Shown here one piece after another: positions 9,214 to 19,322 of a DNA stretch of 64,000 nt. Each line of letters begins with the position of its first letter. Position 1 is the stretch's first letter. The notes under the pieces were generated by a model that was not told where the DNA came from, ran no database searches, and worked only from the letters and a program-made list of their open reading frames with translations. The DNA is from Pseudomonas peli. GTDB taxonomy: Bacteria > Pseudomonadota > Gammaproteobacteria > Pseudomonadales > Pseudomonadaceae. The stretch spans positions 558,001 through 622,000 of the forward strand of contig NZ_FMTL01000001.1 in assembly GCF_900099645.1 (NCBI RefSeq), in the 5' to 3' direction. The position numbers and the translations under genes are program-made.

Positions 9214-9255
9214 GTAGTGCTTTCGCCAGCGCACTACATATGCACCAGCGAAAGC
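9214..9255. other. Two overlapping alternative hairpins after ppc
   Basis: GTAGTGC (9214-9220) pairs with GCACTAC (9231-9237), and GCTTTCGC (9219-9226) pairs with GCGAAAGC (9248-9255). The two pairings share bases, so they exclude each other. They lie 24 bp or more past the ppc stop. No U-run is seen; termination or RNA processing is only a guess. Confidence 0.4.
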
Positions 9256-9278
9256 CCCCTCCGCCCTCTGCAATACGC

Positions 9279-11915
9279 CTAGCCGGTGTTACGTAACCCC
9301 GCCGCAATTCCCGCCACACTGACCAGCAAGGCCTGTTCCAGAGGGCTGTCGGCCTGATTGTCGCGCAGCCGGGAGCGTGCTAGTAGCTCGGCCTGGAGCA
9401 GGTGTAGCGGGTCCAGGTAGGTGTTGCGCACACTGATCGACTCCAGGGTTTCCGGGCTGTGCGCCAAGAGCTGCGACTGCCCGGTCAAACCCAGCACTGC
9501 GACCACCGCCTGCGACAATAGGCCGCGTAGATGCTCACCCAGCGGACGCAGGGCTGGCTCGACCAACCGCTCGTCATACAACTGGGCGATGGACTCGTCA
9601 GCCTTGGCCAGCACCATCTCCAGCATGTCGATACGGGTGCGAAAGAACGGCCAGTGCTCGCGCATCTGCCCGAGCAGCTCGCCTTCGCCGCGCTGCAAGG
9701 CATTGTCCAGCGCCGCTTCCCAGCCCAGCCAGGCCGGCAGCATCAGGCGCGTTTGCGTCCAGGCGAAAATCCACGGAATCGCGCGCAGGCTCTCGACGCC
9801 ACCCTCGCGACGCTTGGCCGGGCGGCTGCCCAGAGGCAAGCGGCCCAACTCCTGCTCCGGCGTAGCCTGGCGGAAATAGTCGACGAATAACGGGTGTTCG
9901 CGCACCACCGCGCGGTAGGCGCTGACGCCATCGCTGGCCAGTTTGTCCATCAGCTCGCGCCAGGCCGGTTCCGGGCTGGGCGGCGGTAACAAGGTGGCTT
10001 CCAACACTGCCGCCAGGTAGAGATTGAGGTTTTGTTCGGCGATATCTGGCAGGCCGAATTTGAAACGAATCATTTCACCCTGCTCGGTGGTGCGGAAACG
10101 CCCCGTCACCGAACCGGGCGGCTGCGACAGAATCGCCGCATGTGCCGGGCCACCGCCACGCCCCACCGTACCGCCGCGGCCGTGAAACAGCAGCAGCTCG
10201 ACATCCTGTTCACGGCACACCTGCACCAGGGTTTCCTGGGCACGGTACTGCGCCCAGGCCGCCGCAGTGGTGCCAGCGTCCTTGGCGGAGTCGGAGTAAC
10301 CGATCATCACTTCCTGCGGCCCGTGCAAGCGCGCGCGGTAGCCATGCAGCGCCAGCAGCCGGCTGATCACCGGACCGGCGTTGTCCAGATCGGCGAGGGT
10401 TTCAAACAGCGGCACCACGCGCATCGGCCGTTGCAACCCGGCTTCCTTGAGTAGCAGTTGCACTGCCAGCACATCGGAAGCCGCACCGGCCATGGAGATC
10501 ACGTAGGAACCCAGGGATGCGGCAGGCGCACTGGCCACTTCACGGCAGGTGGCCAGCACCTCCGCGGTTTCGCCGCTGGGTTTGAAATGCCCCGGCAGCA
10601 GCGGCCGGCGGTTTTCCAGCTCTTTCAGTAGAAACGCCAGGCGCGCCTCTTCATCCCACTCGGCGTAACGGCCCAGGCCGAGATAATCGGTGATTTCGCT
10701 CATGGCGGCGGCGTGGCGGCTGGAGTCCTGACGCACATCCAGACGCACCAGAAACAGCCCGAAGGTCGCCGCGCGGCGCAGGCAATCGAGCAACGGGCCA
10801 TCAGCGATCACGCCCATGCCGCATTCATGCAGCGACTGGTAACACAGGGTCAACGGCTCCAGCAGCTCGCGATTGTCCTGCAGCACGGCTGCAGACGTCG
10901 GCACGTGTTCATGCAGCGCGGCCTGAGCCCAGCTGCGGGTGGCGCGCAGACGCTCACGCAGCTGCTTGAGCAGGCTGCGATAGGGCTCGGCGCTCTCGCC
11001 TACCCGCGCCAGCAGCGCCGGGCTTGCCTTCTGCATGGACAGATCGGCGGCCAGGTTATCGACATCGCGCAAGTACAGATCCGCCGCCATCCAGCGCGCC
11101 AGCAGCAGCACTTCGCGGGTAATGCTTGCGGTGACATTCGGGTTGCCGTCACGGTCGCCGCCCATCCACGAGGCGAAGCGAATCGGTGCGGCGTCAAGCG
11201 GCAGGTGCAACCCGGTGGCGCTATGCAGCACCTGATCGGCCTTGCGCAGCACATTGGGGATGGCATGCCAGAGCGAATGCTCGATCACCGCAAAGCCCCA
11301 TTTGGCTTCATCCACCGGGCTGGGCCGGCTGCGGCGGATTTCCTCGGTGTGCCAGGCTTCGGCAATCAGCCGTTGCAGGCGCTGTTTGACCTGCTCACGC
11401 TCGGCCGCCGAAAGGTCACTATGGTCGCCGGCCGCCAACTGTTCGGCCATTGCATCGTATTTCTGAATCAGGGTGCGCCGCGCCACTTCGGTGGGGTGTG
11501 CGGTCAGCACCAGCTCGATATCCAGGCGGCCGAACTGACGGGCCAGCGCATCGCCTTTGTGGCCGTTGCTGGATAACCGCTGCAGTAGATCGGCAAGCAT
11601 ATTGTCTTCAAACGGCTGCGCTTCACCCGGCGCGCGGCGGCGTACACGGTGGTACTGCTCGGCGATATTGGCCAGGTTGAGAAATTGGTTGAACGCCCGC
11701 GCCACCGGCAGCAGCTCGTCATCATCCAGTTGATTGAGGGTTGCACTGAGTTGCTCTGCACCCTCCTGCGAACCGCGGCGCGAGGCCTTAGCGCCCTTGC
11801 GAATGCGCTCAATCTTGTCGAGAAAGGCAGCGCCATGCTGCACGCTGATGGTGTTACCCAGTAGTTCGCCGAGCTGGTGGACGTCCTCGCGCAGACGCGC
11901 GTCGATTTCTGCCAT
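9279..11915 (-). CDS. ppc: Phosphoenolpyruvate carboxylase
   Basis: Anaplerotic enzyme making oxaloacetate from PEP and bicarbonate. 878 aa, the usual bacterial length. Catalytic signatures are present: VLTAHPTEV with His140, [11 protein letters not shown] (about 250-260), and the [14 protein letters not shown] segment at about residue 575. The C-terminus ends [10 protein letters not shown], the conserved QNTG-like tail with Arg in place of Gln. Single gene with its own gap on both sides (246 bp before adk, 160 bp before the divergent small gene). Confidence 0.97.
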   Translation of the reverse strand: MAEIDARLREDVHQLGELLGNTISVQHGAAFLDKIERIRKGAKASRRGSQEGAEQLSATLNQLDDDELLPVARAFNQFLNLANIAEQYHRVRRRAPGEAQPFEDNMLADLLQRLSSNGHKGDALARQFGRLDIELVLTAHPTEVARRTLIQKYDAMAEQLAAGDHSDLSAAEREQVKQRLQRLIAEAWHTEEIRRSRPSPVDEAKWGFAVIEHSLWHAIPNVLRKADQVLHSATGLHLPLDAAPIRFASWMGGDRDGNPNVTASITREVLLLARWMAADLYLRDVDNLAADLSMQKASPALLARVGESAEPYRSLLKQLRERLRATRSWAQAALHEHVPTSAAVLQDNRELLEPLTLCYQSLHECGMGVIADGPLLDCLRRAATFGLFLVRLDVRQDSSRHAAAMSEITDYLGLGRYAEWDEEARLAFLLKELENRRPLLPGHFKPSGETAEVLATCREVASAPAASLGSYVISMAGAASDVLAVQLLLKEAGLQRPMRVVPLFETLADLDNAGPVISRLLALHGYRARLHGPQEVMIGYSDSAKDAGTTAAAWAQYRAQETLVQVCREQDVELLLFHGRGGTVGRGGGPAHAAILSQPPGSVTGRFRTTEQGEMIRFKFGLPDIAEQNLNLYLAAVLEATLLPPPSPEPAWRELMDKLASDGVSAYRAVVREHPLFVDYFRQATPEQELGRLPLGSRPAKRREGGVESLRAIPWIFAWTQTRLMLPAWLGWEAALDNALQRGEGELLGQMREHWPFFRTRIDMLEMVLAKADESIAQLYDERLVEPALRPLGEHLRGLLSQAVVAVLGLTGQSQLLAHSPETLESISVRNTYLDPLHLLQAELLARSRLRDNQADSPLEQALLVSVAGIAAGLRNTG

Positions 11916-12075
11916 GAGTGTTGCCTCCGCTGATCCTGCCTCCAGAGTGCCCAGCGCGCCAACTTCTTACAAGTGCGCGACGCTGCGGCCGCACTTATCG
12001 GGGCAGGCACTAGTCTGAGTTAAGCAAGCCCAGCCCAGACTCACAGGGCGGGCACAGAACAGACACGAGGTCATC

Positions 12076-12417
12076 ATGAAGATTCGCGAGCTTGTTCAGC
12101 ACTGGCAGGAGAATGCCCAAGGGCGGCTGAGCGCAACGCCTTATCAGATACGACTCGACCTGGAAGCCGAAGCGCGCCTGGCGGCCCTGCAGGAGATGTA
12201 CCCCAAGCACCACATTGAAGAGCTGCTCGGGGAATTGCTCGGTGCCGCGCTTGATGAGCTGGAGGCCAGCCTGCCCTATGTTCAGGGCAGCAAAGTGGTG
12301 GCCAGCGATGAACAGGGCGACCCGCTGTATGAAGACATCGGCCTCACACCGCGCTTCCTCGCCCTGTCACGCCGACATTTGCAGCGCCTCAGCGAACAGC
12401 AAAAGCAGACGGACTGA
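12076..12417 (+). CDS. Hypothetical protein, 113 aa
   Basis: Small cytosolic protein of no recognised family, divergent from ppc and preceded by a good ribosome site (GAGG 8 bases before the ATG). It is predicted mostly helical and acidic, with an amphipathic Leu/Glu-rich middle (HHIEELLGELLGAALDELE, about 45-63). A ppc-linked small unknown of about this size is, from memory, standard in Pseudomonas. It converges tightly with the next gene, the stop codons being 2 bp apart. Confidence 0.7.
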   Translation: MKIRELVQHWQENAQGRLSATPYQIRLDLEAEARLAALQEMYPKHHIEELLGELLGAALDELEASLPYVQGSKVVASDEQGDPLYEDIGLTPRFLALSRRHLQRLSEQQKQTD

Positions 12418-12419
12418 GG

Positions 12420-12725
12420 TTATTGGCCTTCGCTGCAGCGCACAGCCTGCTTGCGGCGGTCGACGAGCACGCCGCTCAGCCCCTTCTGCTCCAGGTCAAA
12501 CATCACCAGTACGCCATCAATGCACTGGGCGACTTGGCTGGCAGGTTTGAGGGAGACTTTATAGTCCTCGCCCGGCACCGTCTTAAGCATGGTGAACTCG
12601 GACAGCAGTAACGCATCTTCTGGCTTGGCGATGTGCAGATAGCCGTAATAGCTGAGCACAGCCACCGTGGCGCAGATGCTGCCAATACCGGTGAGGATCA
12701 GCGGGATGGGGTTAACTTCACTCAT
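12420..12725 (-). CDS. Small single-pass membrane protein, unknown
   Basis: 101 aa. One transmembrane helix at about 7-27 (IPLILTGIGSICATVAVLS) is followed by a soluble domain of about 70 residues containing two cysteines (QCIDGVLV and VRCSEG) that could form a disulfide if periplasmic. No family recognised. It converges with the upstream small gene and is 92 bp downstream of the AIM24-like gene on the same strand. Confidence 0.65.
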   Translation of the reverse strand: MSEVNPIPLILTGIGSICATVAVLSYYGYLHIAKPEDALLLSEFTMLKTVPGEDYKVSLKPASQVAQCIDGVLVMFDLEQKGLSGVLVDRRKQAVRCSEGQ

Positions 12726-12817
12726 AACAGGCTCTCGGATTTTTCAGTTAGCGTGCTAAGCACAGGCGGCGCAGCTTGCAGCAAACATTCACGCCTGCAA
12801 AGGCCCAGATTGCCGCA

Positions 12818-13564
12818 TCATTTGCCGCCAGCGCGTACTTCCTCGCGTGCTTTGAACGTCGCTTCATAGATGCGCTCGGCCAGGCGCGAGAACGGCAGGC
12901 TCTGCACCCACACCGTACCAGTGCCCTTGAGCGTAGCGAGGAGGATCCCCTCGCCGCCGAACAGCATGCTTTTCAGGCCGCCAGCCAGGGCGATGTCGTA
13001 ATCAATGCCACTGGTAAAAGCCACCAGACAGCCAGTGTCCAGACGCAGGGTTTCGTTATTCAGTTCCTTGCGAATGACCGTGCCACCGGCATGCACAAAG
13101 GCCAGGCCGTCACCTTCGAGCTTCTGCAGAATAAACCCTTCACCACCGAAGAAACCGGCGCCCAGACGCTTGTTAAAGCTGATGCCGACTGCCGTGCCAT
13201 AGGCGGCGCAGAGAAAGGCATCTTTCTGGCAAATCAGCGTACCGCCATGCTCCGCCAACTGGATCGGCACCACGGTGCCGGGATAAGGCGCCGCAAACGC
13301 TACCCGCGCCGGGGTTTTACCGGCATTGGAGAAGTGCGTCATAAACAGCGATTCACCGGTCAGCATGCGCTTGCCCATGCCCCACAGCTTGCCCAGCAAG
13401 CCCGTGGCCGCGCCATCGCCCATGCGTGTTTCAAAGCGGATGCCATCGGTCATGTAATTCATCACGCCAGCTTCGGCGATCACTGTTTCGCCCGGATCGA
13501 GAATGATCTCCACGCTCTGCGCAGAGGCGCCGAGGATTTCGTAGTCGAGTTGATGACTGGGCAT
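12818..13564 (-). CDS. AIM24 / TIGR00266 family protein
   Basis: 248 aa, soluble, beta- and Gly-rich. It matches the TIGR00266 (AIM24-like, TRAP-fold) family: opening [19 protein letters not shown], then [11 protein letters not shown], the [14 protein letters not shown] segment and a C-terminal [17 protein letters not shown]. The biochemical role of the family is unknown in bacteria; the yeast relative is mitochondrial. Start ATG with AGGAG 6 bases ahead. Confidence 0.85.
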   Translation of the reverse strand: MPSHQLDYEILGASAQSVEIILDPGETVIAEAGVMNYMTDGIRFETRMGDGAATGLLGKLWGMGKRMLTGESLFMTHFSNAGKTPARVAFAAPYPGTVVPIQLAEHGGTLICQKDAFLCAAYGTAVGISFNKRLGAGFFGGEGFILQKLEGDGLAFVHAGGTVIRKELNNETLRLDTGCLVAFTSGIDYDIALAGGLKSMLFGGEGILLATLKGTGTVWVQSLPFSRLAERIYEATFKAREEVRAGGK

Positions 13565-13594
13565 GCGCAGCTCCTGTTAATGCGGGAAGAGCAA

Positions 13595-13611
13595 CCCGGA
13601 TTTCATCCGGG
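13595..13611. repeat. REP-like palindrome
   Basis: CCCGGAT-TTC-ATCCGGG: a perfect 7-bp dyad followed by CTACG, the common Pseudomonas REP-type intergenic palindrome. It sits just upstream of the AIM24-like gene. Confidence 0.6.
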
Positions 13612-13633
13612 CTACGAATCGTCTATTAAAGGG

Positions 13634-13757
13634 CTAGGAGCGTCACGAGCGAAGGTTAGGCAAGGCGCGCAAGATCTGAAAAGCGGAGTTTACGACTGTA
13701 AATGAGCATTTTTCAGGTCGTGCGCAACGCTGCATACCCGAGCGCAGTAGCTCCTAG
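13634..13757. repeat. MITE-like palindromic element with CTAGGAGC ends
   Basis: A 124-bp element bounded by perfect terminal inverted repeats CTAGGAGC (13634-13641) and GCTCCTAG (13750-13757). The centre is also palindromic: CTGAAAAGC...TTTAC-GACT-GTAAA...GCATTTTTCAG. The right end contains the stop codon (13754-13756) of the QEGLA gene. Related copies are at 5975-6090, 25348-25480 and 52053-52221. No coding capacity. Confidence 0.7.
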
Positions 13758-15049
13758 AGGATATTGGCGTAGTCGGCTTCGATCCGATCCAAACTCAGGT
13801 GATTGAGGAAGTTGGAGAAACACATCCAGGCCGACAGCGAGTTGAGATCACTGAACTGCGGTGGCAGGTACTTGGGCGCAACAACCAACCCCTCATCCAC
13901 CAGCTGACGCAAGGAGCGCATGTCTTCCAGGGTGGTCTTGCCGCAGAACAGCAGCGGAATCTGCTCCAGCTTGCCTTTGCGCACAGCCAGCTGGATGTAG
14001 TTGTAAATCATGATGAAGCCTTTCAAGTAGGACAGGTCCTTGGTGAAAGGCAGGCCGTTGGGGGTGGAACCGCGGAACACTCGGTTGGCGTTGCTGTAGC
14101 TCTGCTCCTGGCTAAAACCCTGCTCGCGGTAGAAGTCGAACACTTGCAGGAAATCGGCGCCCTCTTCGGCCATGTGAATGGCGCGGGTGCGGTTGGTCAG
14201 CTTGCGTAAACGGGTTGGGTAGGAGGCAAAGGTGATCACCTCCATCAGGATTGCCAGGCCTTCCTGGGTCACCGTGGACGAGGGCGGGCCCTTGGCCAGA
14301 AAGGTGCAAACCGGCTGGCTCAGACCATTCAGGGTGGTCGCCACGTGCACCAGGCCCTCGTGCACTTCCAGGGCTTTTACATCGCGCTCATTGAACATCG
14401 CATCGGCGCGGATCTTGATGTAGTCGGCACCGGCGGCCGCATCGGCGAGAATACCGTCAGACTCAAACACCCGAATGGTGCCCTCCTCCTCGCCAAACAC
14501 CTTGTTCAGGCGCTGTTGCAGCAGGTTGACGGCCTCTTTGGCGGTCAGGGTCTTGGCTTCATCCTTGAGGTCGCCGCGCTTGTCGATGTTATTCAGGAAG
14601 TCGGAAAACATCAGGCCCAGGTCGGCCAGGGTTGGATCGCCGGCATGGAAGGCGTCGGAAGCCGCACCGTAGAGTTCCTGGCTGATCAGGCCAAAGTCCT
14701 CGGTGCCGCGTGCTTCGAGCATGCGAATAACCATGCGGTACTCGCGGCACATGCGCCGCATGATCTTGCCCACCGGGTTGAACTGGCCAAGCTGGCGAGT
14801 GATGTCGCGCTCGATATTCTGGAATTCCAGCTTCTTCGCCGCCGCATCAAAGGGCAGCGGCCGGTTGGCGTAGTAGGCGCGGTCAACGGCTGGCAGTTTC
14901 TTGCCTTTGTGCTTGAGAAACTCGCTACGGATCGAGTCGTCCCATTTCACCGCATCCAGCACGCGAATCGGCGTCTGCGCGTCGACTAGACGGTCGGACA
15001 GCGCGCGCACGATCAGCTGATAATCGTCCAACCCGGTATGACTGTTCAT
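13754..15049 (-). CDS. QEGLA / DUF1704 putative metallopeptidase
   Basis: 431 aa, cytosolic, of the family annotated 'flavohemoglobin expression-modulating QEGLA motif protein'. The sequence shows HEGLVH (230-235), an HExxxH zinc-type motif, and TQEGLA (261-266), the name-giving motif. The eukaryotic relatives MATCAP1/2 are tubulin carboxypeptidases using HExxxH, so a peptidase role is plausible here, but the bacterial substrate is unknown. It precedes a lipoprotein's reading direction: the lipoprotein gene ends 20 bp upstream and the TetR gene lies above it, so the three probably form an operon. The stop codon lies inside a repeat. Confidence 0.85.
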   Translation of the reverse strand: MNSHTGLDDYQLIVRALSDRLVDAQTPIRVLDAVKWDDSIRSEFLKHKGKKLPAVDRAYYANRPLPFDAAAKKLEFQNIERDITRQLGQFNPVGKIMRRMCREYRMVIRMLEARGTEDFGLISQELYGAASDAFHAGDPTLADLGLMFSDFLNNIDKRGDLKDEAKTLTAKEAVNLLQQRLNKVFGEEEGTIRVFESDGILADAAAGADYIKIRADAMFNERDVKALEVHEGLVHVATTLNGLSQPVCTFLAKGPPSSTVTQEGLAILMEVITFASYPTRLRKLTNRTRAIHMAEEGADFLQVFDFYREQGFSQEQSYSNANRVFRGSTPNGLPFTKDLSYLKGFIMIYNYIQLAVRKGKLEQIPLLFCGKTTLEDMRSLRQLVDEGLVVAPKYLPPQFSDLNSLSAWMCFSNFLNHLSLDRIEADYANIL

Positions 15050-15069
15050 GCTTTCCTCACCACAACCTG

Positions 15070-15621
15070 CTAGTCACCCGCCCGCTGATAACGCGCGACT
15101 TCGATAAACACATCCGAATTGGCCTGATCGTCGAGATAGCTGAACACCTGCTCCAGCGGGCTGCTGATCAGCACGCCATCGCCTTCTGCACCATCAATCA
15201 CCTCGCCCTGTAAGGCACCTTGCTCCAACTCTTGAAGGATGCGGTCGACATCCAGGTTGTAGATCACCAGCTCATTGCTGGTGGTCAGCTCAAAACCGGC
15301 GATGGCGAAGTTCGCCCCCAGGCTTTTCGGCAACCCTGCAGAGAGGTACCAGCGGCGGCCATGATGGGCCACGGTAAAGCCGTACTCCTCGACGCTGTCG
15401 AGGTTGTCCAGGCTGTCGACATAGGCCCGCGCCTTGTAAACGTTAGAGCCAGAGCGGGTAATTTGCAGATACAGCTGCTCGCCCCACTCATTCTTGCGCG
15501 ACCACTCGCCAAGCAAGGGAATCGGGGCTGCTTCATTGGCGGGAATCGGGTCCTTGAAGGTTACCAGACAGCCACCAAGCAACAGGAAGGACACGGCAAG
15601 CAGCGCGCGCCAGGCTTTCAT
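15070..15621 (-). CDS. Small lipoprotein, unknown
   Basis: 183 aa. Type II signal peptide with lipobox LLGGC and Cys18; the following Leu-Val suggests outer-membrane sorting. The body is a beta-rich domain (GEWSRKNEWGEQLYLQITRS, later RRWYLSAGLPKSLG) that I do not assign to a named family. It lies between a TetR gene (30 bp upstream) and the QEGLA gene (20 bp downstream), all on one strand, so the three are probably coexpressed. Confidence 0.78.
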   Translation of the reverse strand: MKAWRALLAVSFLLLGGCLVTFKDPIPANEAAPIPLLGEWSRKNEWGEQLYLQITRSGSNVYKARAYVDSLDNLDSVEEYGFTVAHHGRRWYLSAGLPKSLGANFAIAGFELTTSNELVIYNLDVDRILQELEQGALQGEVIDGAEGDGVLISSPLEQVFSYLDDQANSDVFIEVARYQRAGD

Positions 15622-15651
15622 TCAGCTCTCCTTGTGAACGGATTGACCGGG

Positions 15652-16365
15652 TTACAAGCCCAGTACCAGATGCATATAACGTTTAAGCATGGCCAACATC
15701 TCTTCACTGTCTAGATGATCAACGCCATCAAGCAGGCCCTGATACTCCATGCGCACAATAATCGCCGTCAAGAGCTTGGCATCCTGCTCTGCTTGTTGTG
15801 AGCCCAGTACTTCAAAGAAGTGCGTCACGCCCTGCAGCAGAATCTGCCGATGGGCCCGCAACAGTTCATGCAGGCGTGGGTTAAGCAAGGCCTCCTGCTG
15901 GAAGGCCTGCTCGGCCAGCAGGTGCTCACGGCGGGTCAGCAATTGCTGACGCACGTACTCCACCGCCAACCGGGCGATTTCATTGGCCAGCCGACGACGC
16001 GCCTCGGCGCTGCCGTCCAAACGACTGACCTGCTCACGCAGCAGCCCTTCGGTGCCACTCCAGAACTGGCCCATATGCGCCGCACTGCGCTCGACGAACT
16101 GGGCGAAGGTGTCGGTGATCAGGTCATTGATGTCTTTGAAGTAATAGGTAGTCGCCGACAGCGGCACTTCGGCCTCGGCGGCCACAGCGCGGTGCCGAAC
16201 AGCACGCACGCCTTCACGCACGATAATACGCATGGCGGCATCGAGAATGGCCTGGCGGCGCTGTTCACTGCCCTGTCGGCTGGCTTTGCGGCCTTGGTAT
16301 TGCACGCTCTCGGCGACGGCGTTGGCCACCAGGGTGGCGCTTTCTTGGGCAGGCTTGGCTGTCAC
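15652..16365 (-). CDS. TetR family regulator
   Basis: 237 aa. A TetR helix-turn-helix follows a 30-residue polar leader: RRQAILDAAMRIIVREGVRA, then VRHRAVAAEAEVPLSATTYYF at about 58-78. The start is GTG at 16363-16365 with AGAGGAT nine bases before it. It heads a tight cluster with the lipoprotein and the QEGLA protein, which may be its regulon. The ligand cannot be read from sequence. Confidence 0.88.
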   Translation of the reverse strand: MTAKPAQESATLVANAVAESVQYQGRKASRQGSEQRRQAILDAAMRIIVREGVRAVRHRAVAAEAEVPLSATTYYFKDINDLITDTFAQFVERSAAHMGQFWSGTEGLLREQVSRLDGSAEARRRLANEIARLAVEYVRQQLLTRREHLLAEQAFQQEALLNPRLHELLRAHRQILLQGVTHFFEVLGSQQAEQDAKLLTAIIVRMEYQGLLDGVDHLDSEEMLAMLKRYMHLVLGL

Positions 16366-16461
16366 AGCAAGACGATCCTCTGTCGTTTATTCAAGATTAC
16401 TAATGACTTAGTCAGTAAATCTCAAAAATAATCCATCTGCAGACAATAAAAAGCCAGGCAA

Positions 16462-16485
16462 TAAAAAGCCGCCCGGAGGCGGCTT
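16462..16485 (-). terminator. lysS terminator
   Basis: Stem AAGCCGCC / GGCGGCTT with a four-base loop, followed in the minus direction by TTTTATT, 8 bp past the lysS stop. A standard intrinsic terminator. Confidence 0.85.
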
Positions 16486-16492
16486 AGCAACA

Positions 16493-17995
16493 TCAGGCCT
16501 GCGGGCGCATGTGCGGGAACAGGATCACGTCGCGAATCGATGGTGAATTGGTCAGCAGCATCACCAAACGGTCGATACCAATACCCTCACCAGCGGTCGG
16601 CGGCATGCCGTACTCCAGGGCCCGGACGAAGTCGGCGTCGTAGTGCATGGCTTCGTCGTCACCAGCGTCCTTGTCGGCCACTTGCTGCATAAAGCGCGCA
16701 GCCTGATCTTCGGCATCGTTGAGCTCGGAGTAGGCGTTGGCGATCTCGCGGCCACCGATAAACAGCTCGAAGCGGTCAGTAACGCTCGGATCATCATCAC
16801 TGCGACGGGCCAGCGGCGACACTTCAAACGGGTAGCGCGTAATGAAGTGAGGCTGCTCCAGCTTGTGCTCGACCAGCTCTTCGAAAATCATCACCTGCAG
16901 TTTGCCCAGACCTTCAAAACCCAGCACCTTGGCGCCGGCCTTCTTGGCGATGGCACGGGCCTTGTCGATGTCGGTCAGGTCGGCAGCAGTCAGCTCAGGG
17001 TTGTACTTGAGGATCGAGTCGAACACCGACAAGCGCACAAACGGCTCGCCGAAGTGGAACACTTTGTCGCCATAAGGCACGTCGGTGGTGCCGAGTACCA
17101 GCTGAGCCAGCTCGCGGAACAGCTCCTCGGTCAGGTCCATGTTGTCTTCGTAGTCGGCGTAAGCCTGGTAGAACTCCAACATGGTGAATTCCGGGTTATG
17201 CCGAGTCGAGACACCTTCGTTACGGAAGTTGCGGTTGATCTCGAAGACCTTCTCGAAGCCACCCACCACCAGACGCTTGAGGTAAAGCTCCGGGGCAATA
17301 CGCAGGAACATCTGCATATCCAGGGCGTTGTGATGCGTCTCGAACGGCTTTGCCGCTGCGCCACCTGGGATGGTCTGCAGCATCGGCGTTTCCACTTCGA
17401 GGAAGTCGCGCTTCATCAGAAAGCTGCGGATATGCGCGATAACCTGCGAGCGAACGCGGAACGTCTGGCGCACGTCTTCGTTGACGATAAGGTCAACGTA
17501 GCGCTGACGGTAGCGCTGCTCGGTATCGCTCAGGCCATGGTGCTTGTCCGGCAGCGGGCGCAGCGACTTGGTCAGCAGGCGCACGTCGGTCATTTCCACG
17601 TACAGGTCGCCCTTGCCGGAACGGGCCAGGGTGCCAACGGCGGAGATGATGTCGCCCATGTCCCAGGTTTTCACCGCGGCCAGGGTTTCTTCCGACAGGG
17701 TCTTGCGGTTGACGTAGACCTGGATGCGCCCGGTCATGTCTTGAATCACCATGAACGAGCCACGGTTGAGCATGATGCGCCCAGCCACTTTGACCGGAAT
17801 GGCCGCCTCGGCCAGCTCTTCCTTGCTCGATTCGGCGTACCGTTTCTGCAGGTCGGCGCAGTAGTTGTCACGGCGGAAATCATTTGGGAAGGCATTGCCC
17901 TGTTCACGGATAGCAGCAAGCTTTTCCTTGCGCTGGGCAACCAGCTTGTTTTCTTCCTGTTGCAGGTCGTGCTGGTCGAGTTGTTGGTCGCTCAT
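16493..17995 (-). CDS. lysS: Lysyl-tRNA synthetase, class II
   Basis: Charges tRNA-Lys. 500 aa, normal length. N-terminal OB-fold anticodon domain ([19 protein letters not shown], about 65-85), class II motif 2 ([20 protein letters not shown]) and motif 3 ([12 protein letters not shown] near the C-terminus). The ATG giving MSDQQLDQ is taken as start; a second ATG two codons upstream (18001) is nearly as good by its spacing to GGAA. It is downstream of prfB with a 61-bp gap, the usual prfB-lysS pair. Confidence 0.97.
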   Translation of the reverse strand: MSDQQLDQHDLQQEENKLVAQRKEKLAAIREQGNAFPNDFRRDNYCADLQKRYAESSKEELAEAAIPVKVAGRIMLNRGSFMVIQDMTGRIQVYVNRKTLSEETLAAVKTWDMGDIISAVGTLARSGKGDLYVEMTDVRLLTKSLRPLPDKHHGLSDTEQRYRQRYVDLIVNEDVRQTFRVRSQVIAHIRSFLMKRDFLEVETPMLQTIPGGAAAKPFETHHNALDMQMFLRIAPELYLKRLVVGGFEKVFEINRNFRNEGVSTRHNPEFTMLEFYQAYADYEDNMDLTEELFRELAQLVLGTTDVPYGDKVFHFGEPFVRLSVFDSILKYNPELTAADLTDIDKARAIAKKAGAKVLGFEGLGKLQVMIFEELVEHKLEQPHFITRYPFEVSPLARRSDDDPSVTDRFELFIGGREIANAYSELNDAEDQAARFMQQVADKDAGDDEAMHYDADFVRALEYGMPPTAGEGIGIDRLVMLLTNSPSIRDVILFPHMRPQA

Positions 17996-18056
17996 GGTCA
18001 TCGGTTTCCGTCACGGGTTCGTCACCTCCCCGCACAGGGGGAGGAACTGAAAGGTC

Positions 18057-19152
18057 TTACAGGCCCTGTTTCAGGCTGGCTTCGAGGTATTCGTCGATAT
18101 CGCCGTCGAGCACCTTGTCGCAATCGCTGCGTTCGATGTTGGTCCGCAGATCCTTGATCCGCGAAGCATCGAGCACATAGGAGCGGATCTGGTGGCCCCA
18201 GCCAATATCCGACTTGGTCTCTTCCAGCGCCTGGGAGGCAGCGTTGCGCTTCTGCACTTCCTGCTCGTACAAGCGCGCACGCAACATCTTCATTGCGGTG
18301 TCTTTGTTGGCATGCTGTGAGCGTTCGTTCTGGCACGCCACCACGGTGTTGGTTGGTACGTGGGTGATACGTACCGCCGAGTCGGTGGTGTTTACGTGCT
18401 GACCACCGGCACCAGAGGAGCGATAGGTGTCGATGCGCAGGTCAGCCGGGTTGATCTCGATCTCGATGTTGTCATCGATTTCTGGCGAGACGAACACCGC
18501 CGAAAACGAGGTGTGGCGACGGTTGCCAGAGTCGAACGGACTCTTGCGCACCAAACGGTGCACGCCGATCTCGGTACGCAGCCAGCCAAAGGCATATTCA
18601 CCCTTGATGTGCACGGTCGCGCCCTTGATCCCAGCGACTTCGCCGGCAGACAGTTCAACGATCTCGGCGCTGAAGCCACGTTTGTCAGCCCAGCGCAGAT
18701 ACATGCGCAATAGGATGTTGGCCCAGTCCTGCGCCTCGGTGCCGCCGGAGCCGGCCTGAATGTCGAGGTAGGCGTTGTTCATGTCCATGTCGCCGCTGAA
18801 CATACGGCGGAATTCCAGCTTCTCGAGAATGCCGCGCAGGCGCTCGACTTCGCTGACGATATCGCTCACCGCACCTTCGTCGTTTTCTTCGACGGCCATA
18901 TCGAGCAGGTCGCGCGAGTCGGCCAGACTGCCAGTAAGATCGTCGATGGTCTCGACGATCTGCGCCAGCATGGCGCGTTCGCGGCCCAGGTTCTGTGCGT
19001 ATTCGGGGTTGTTCCAGACGTTAGCGTCTTCGAGTTCGCGGTTTACTTCGACCAGACGATCATGCTTGTGATCGTAGTCAAAGATACCCCCGAATAGTCT
19101 GGGTGCGCTCGGACAGGTCCTTGATGCTATTAAGGATCGGGTTGATTTCCAT
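18057..19152 (-). CDS. prfB: Peptide chain release factor 2 with programmed +1 frameshift
   Basis: RF2 releases peptides at UGA and UAA. Codons 1-24 (MEINPILN...TIRGYL) run from 19152 to 19081, where TGA (19078-19080) interrupts the frame. The site reads GGGGG TAT CTT TGA C: an internal Shine-Dalgarno-like G-run and the slippery CTT-T. Skipping one base continues as [12 protein letters not shown] in the frame 19079-18057, for 364 aa. The peptide-release loop [11 protein letters not shown], with GGQ in [16 protein letters not shown], is intact. This is the known autoregulatory frameshift: low RF2 lets ribosomes pause and slip. Confidence 0.97.
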
Positions 19153-19322
19153 GGCTGGCAGCACTCGTAGGTCAAACTTTCGGAAAAGCCGGCGAGTATA
19201 CCCCACTCGAATCCGCCCTTGCAGCCCGCAATTGGCGCTGGCGCACAGCCATGCAGACCAACGGCGCACTATACTCAAACTCATCTGTACACTGCCTACC
19301 CGCCCTCAGGAGCCGTCGTGCC

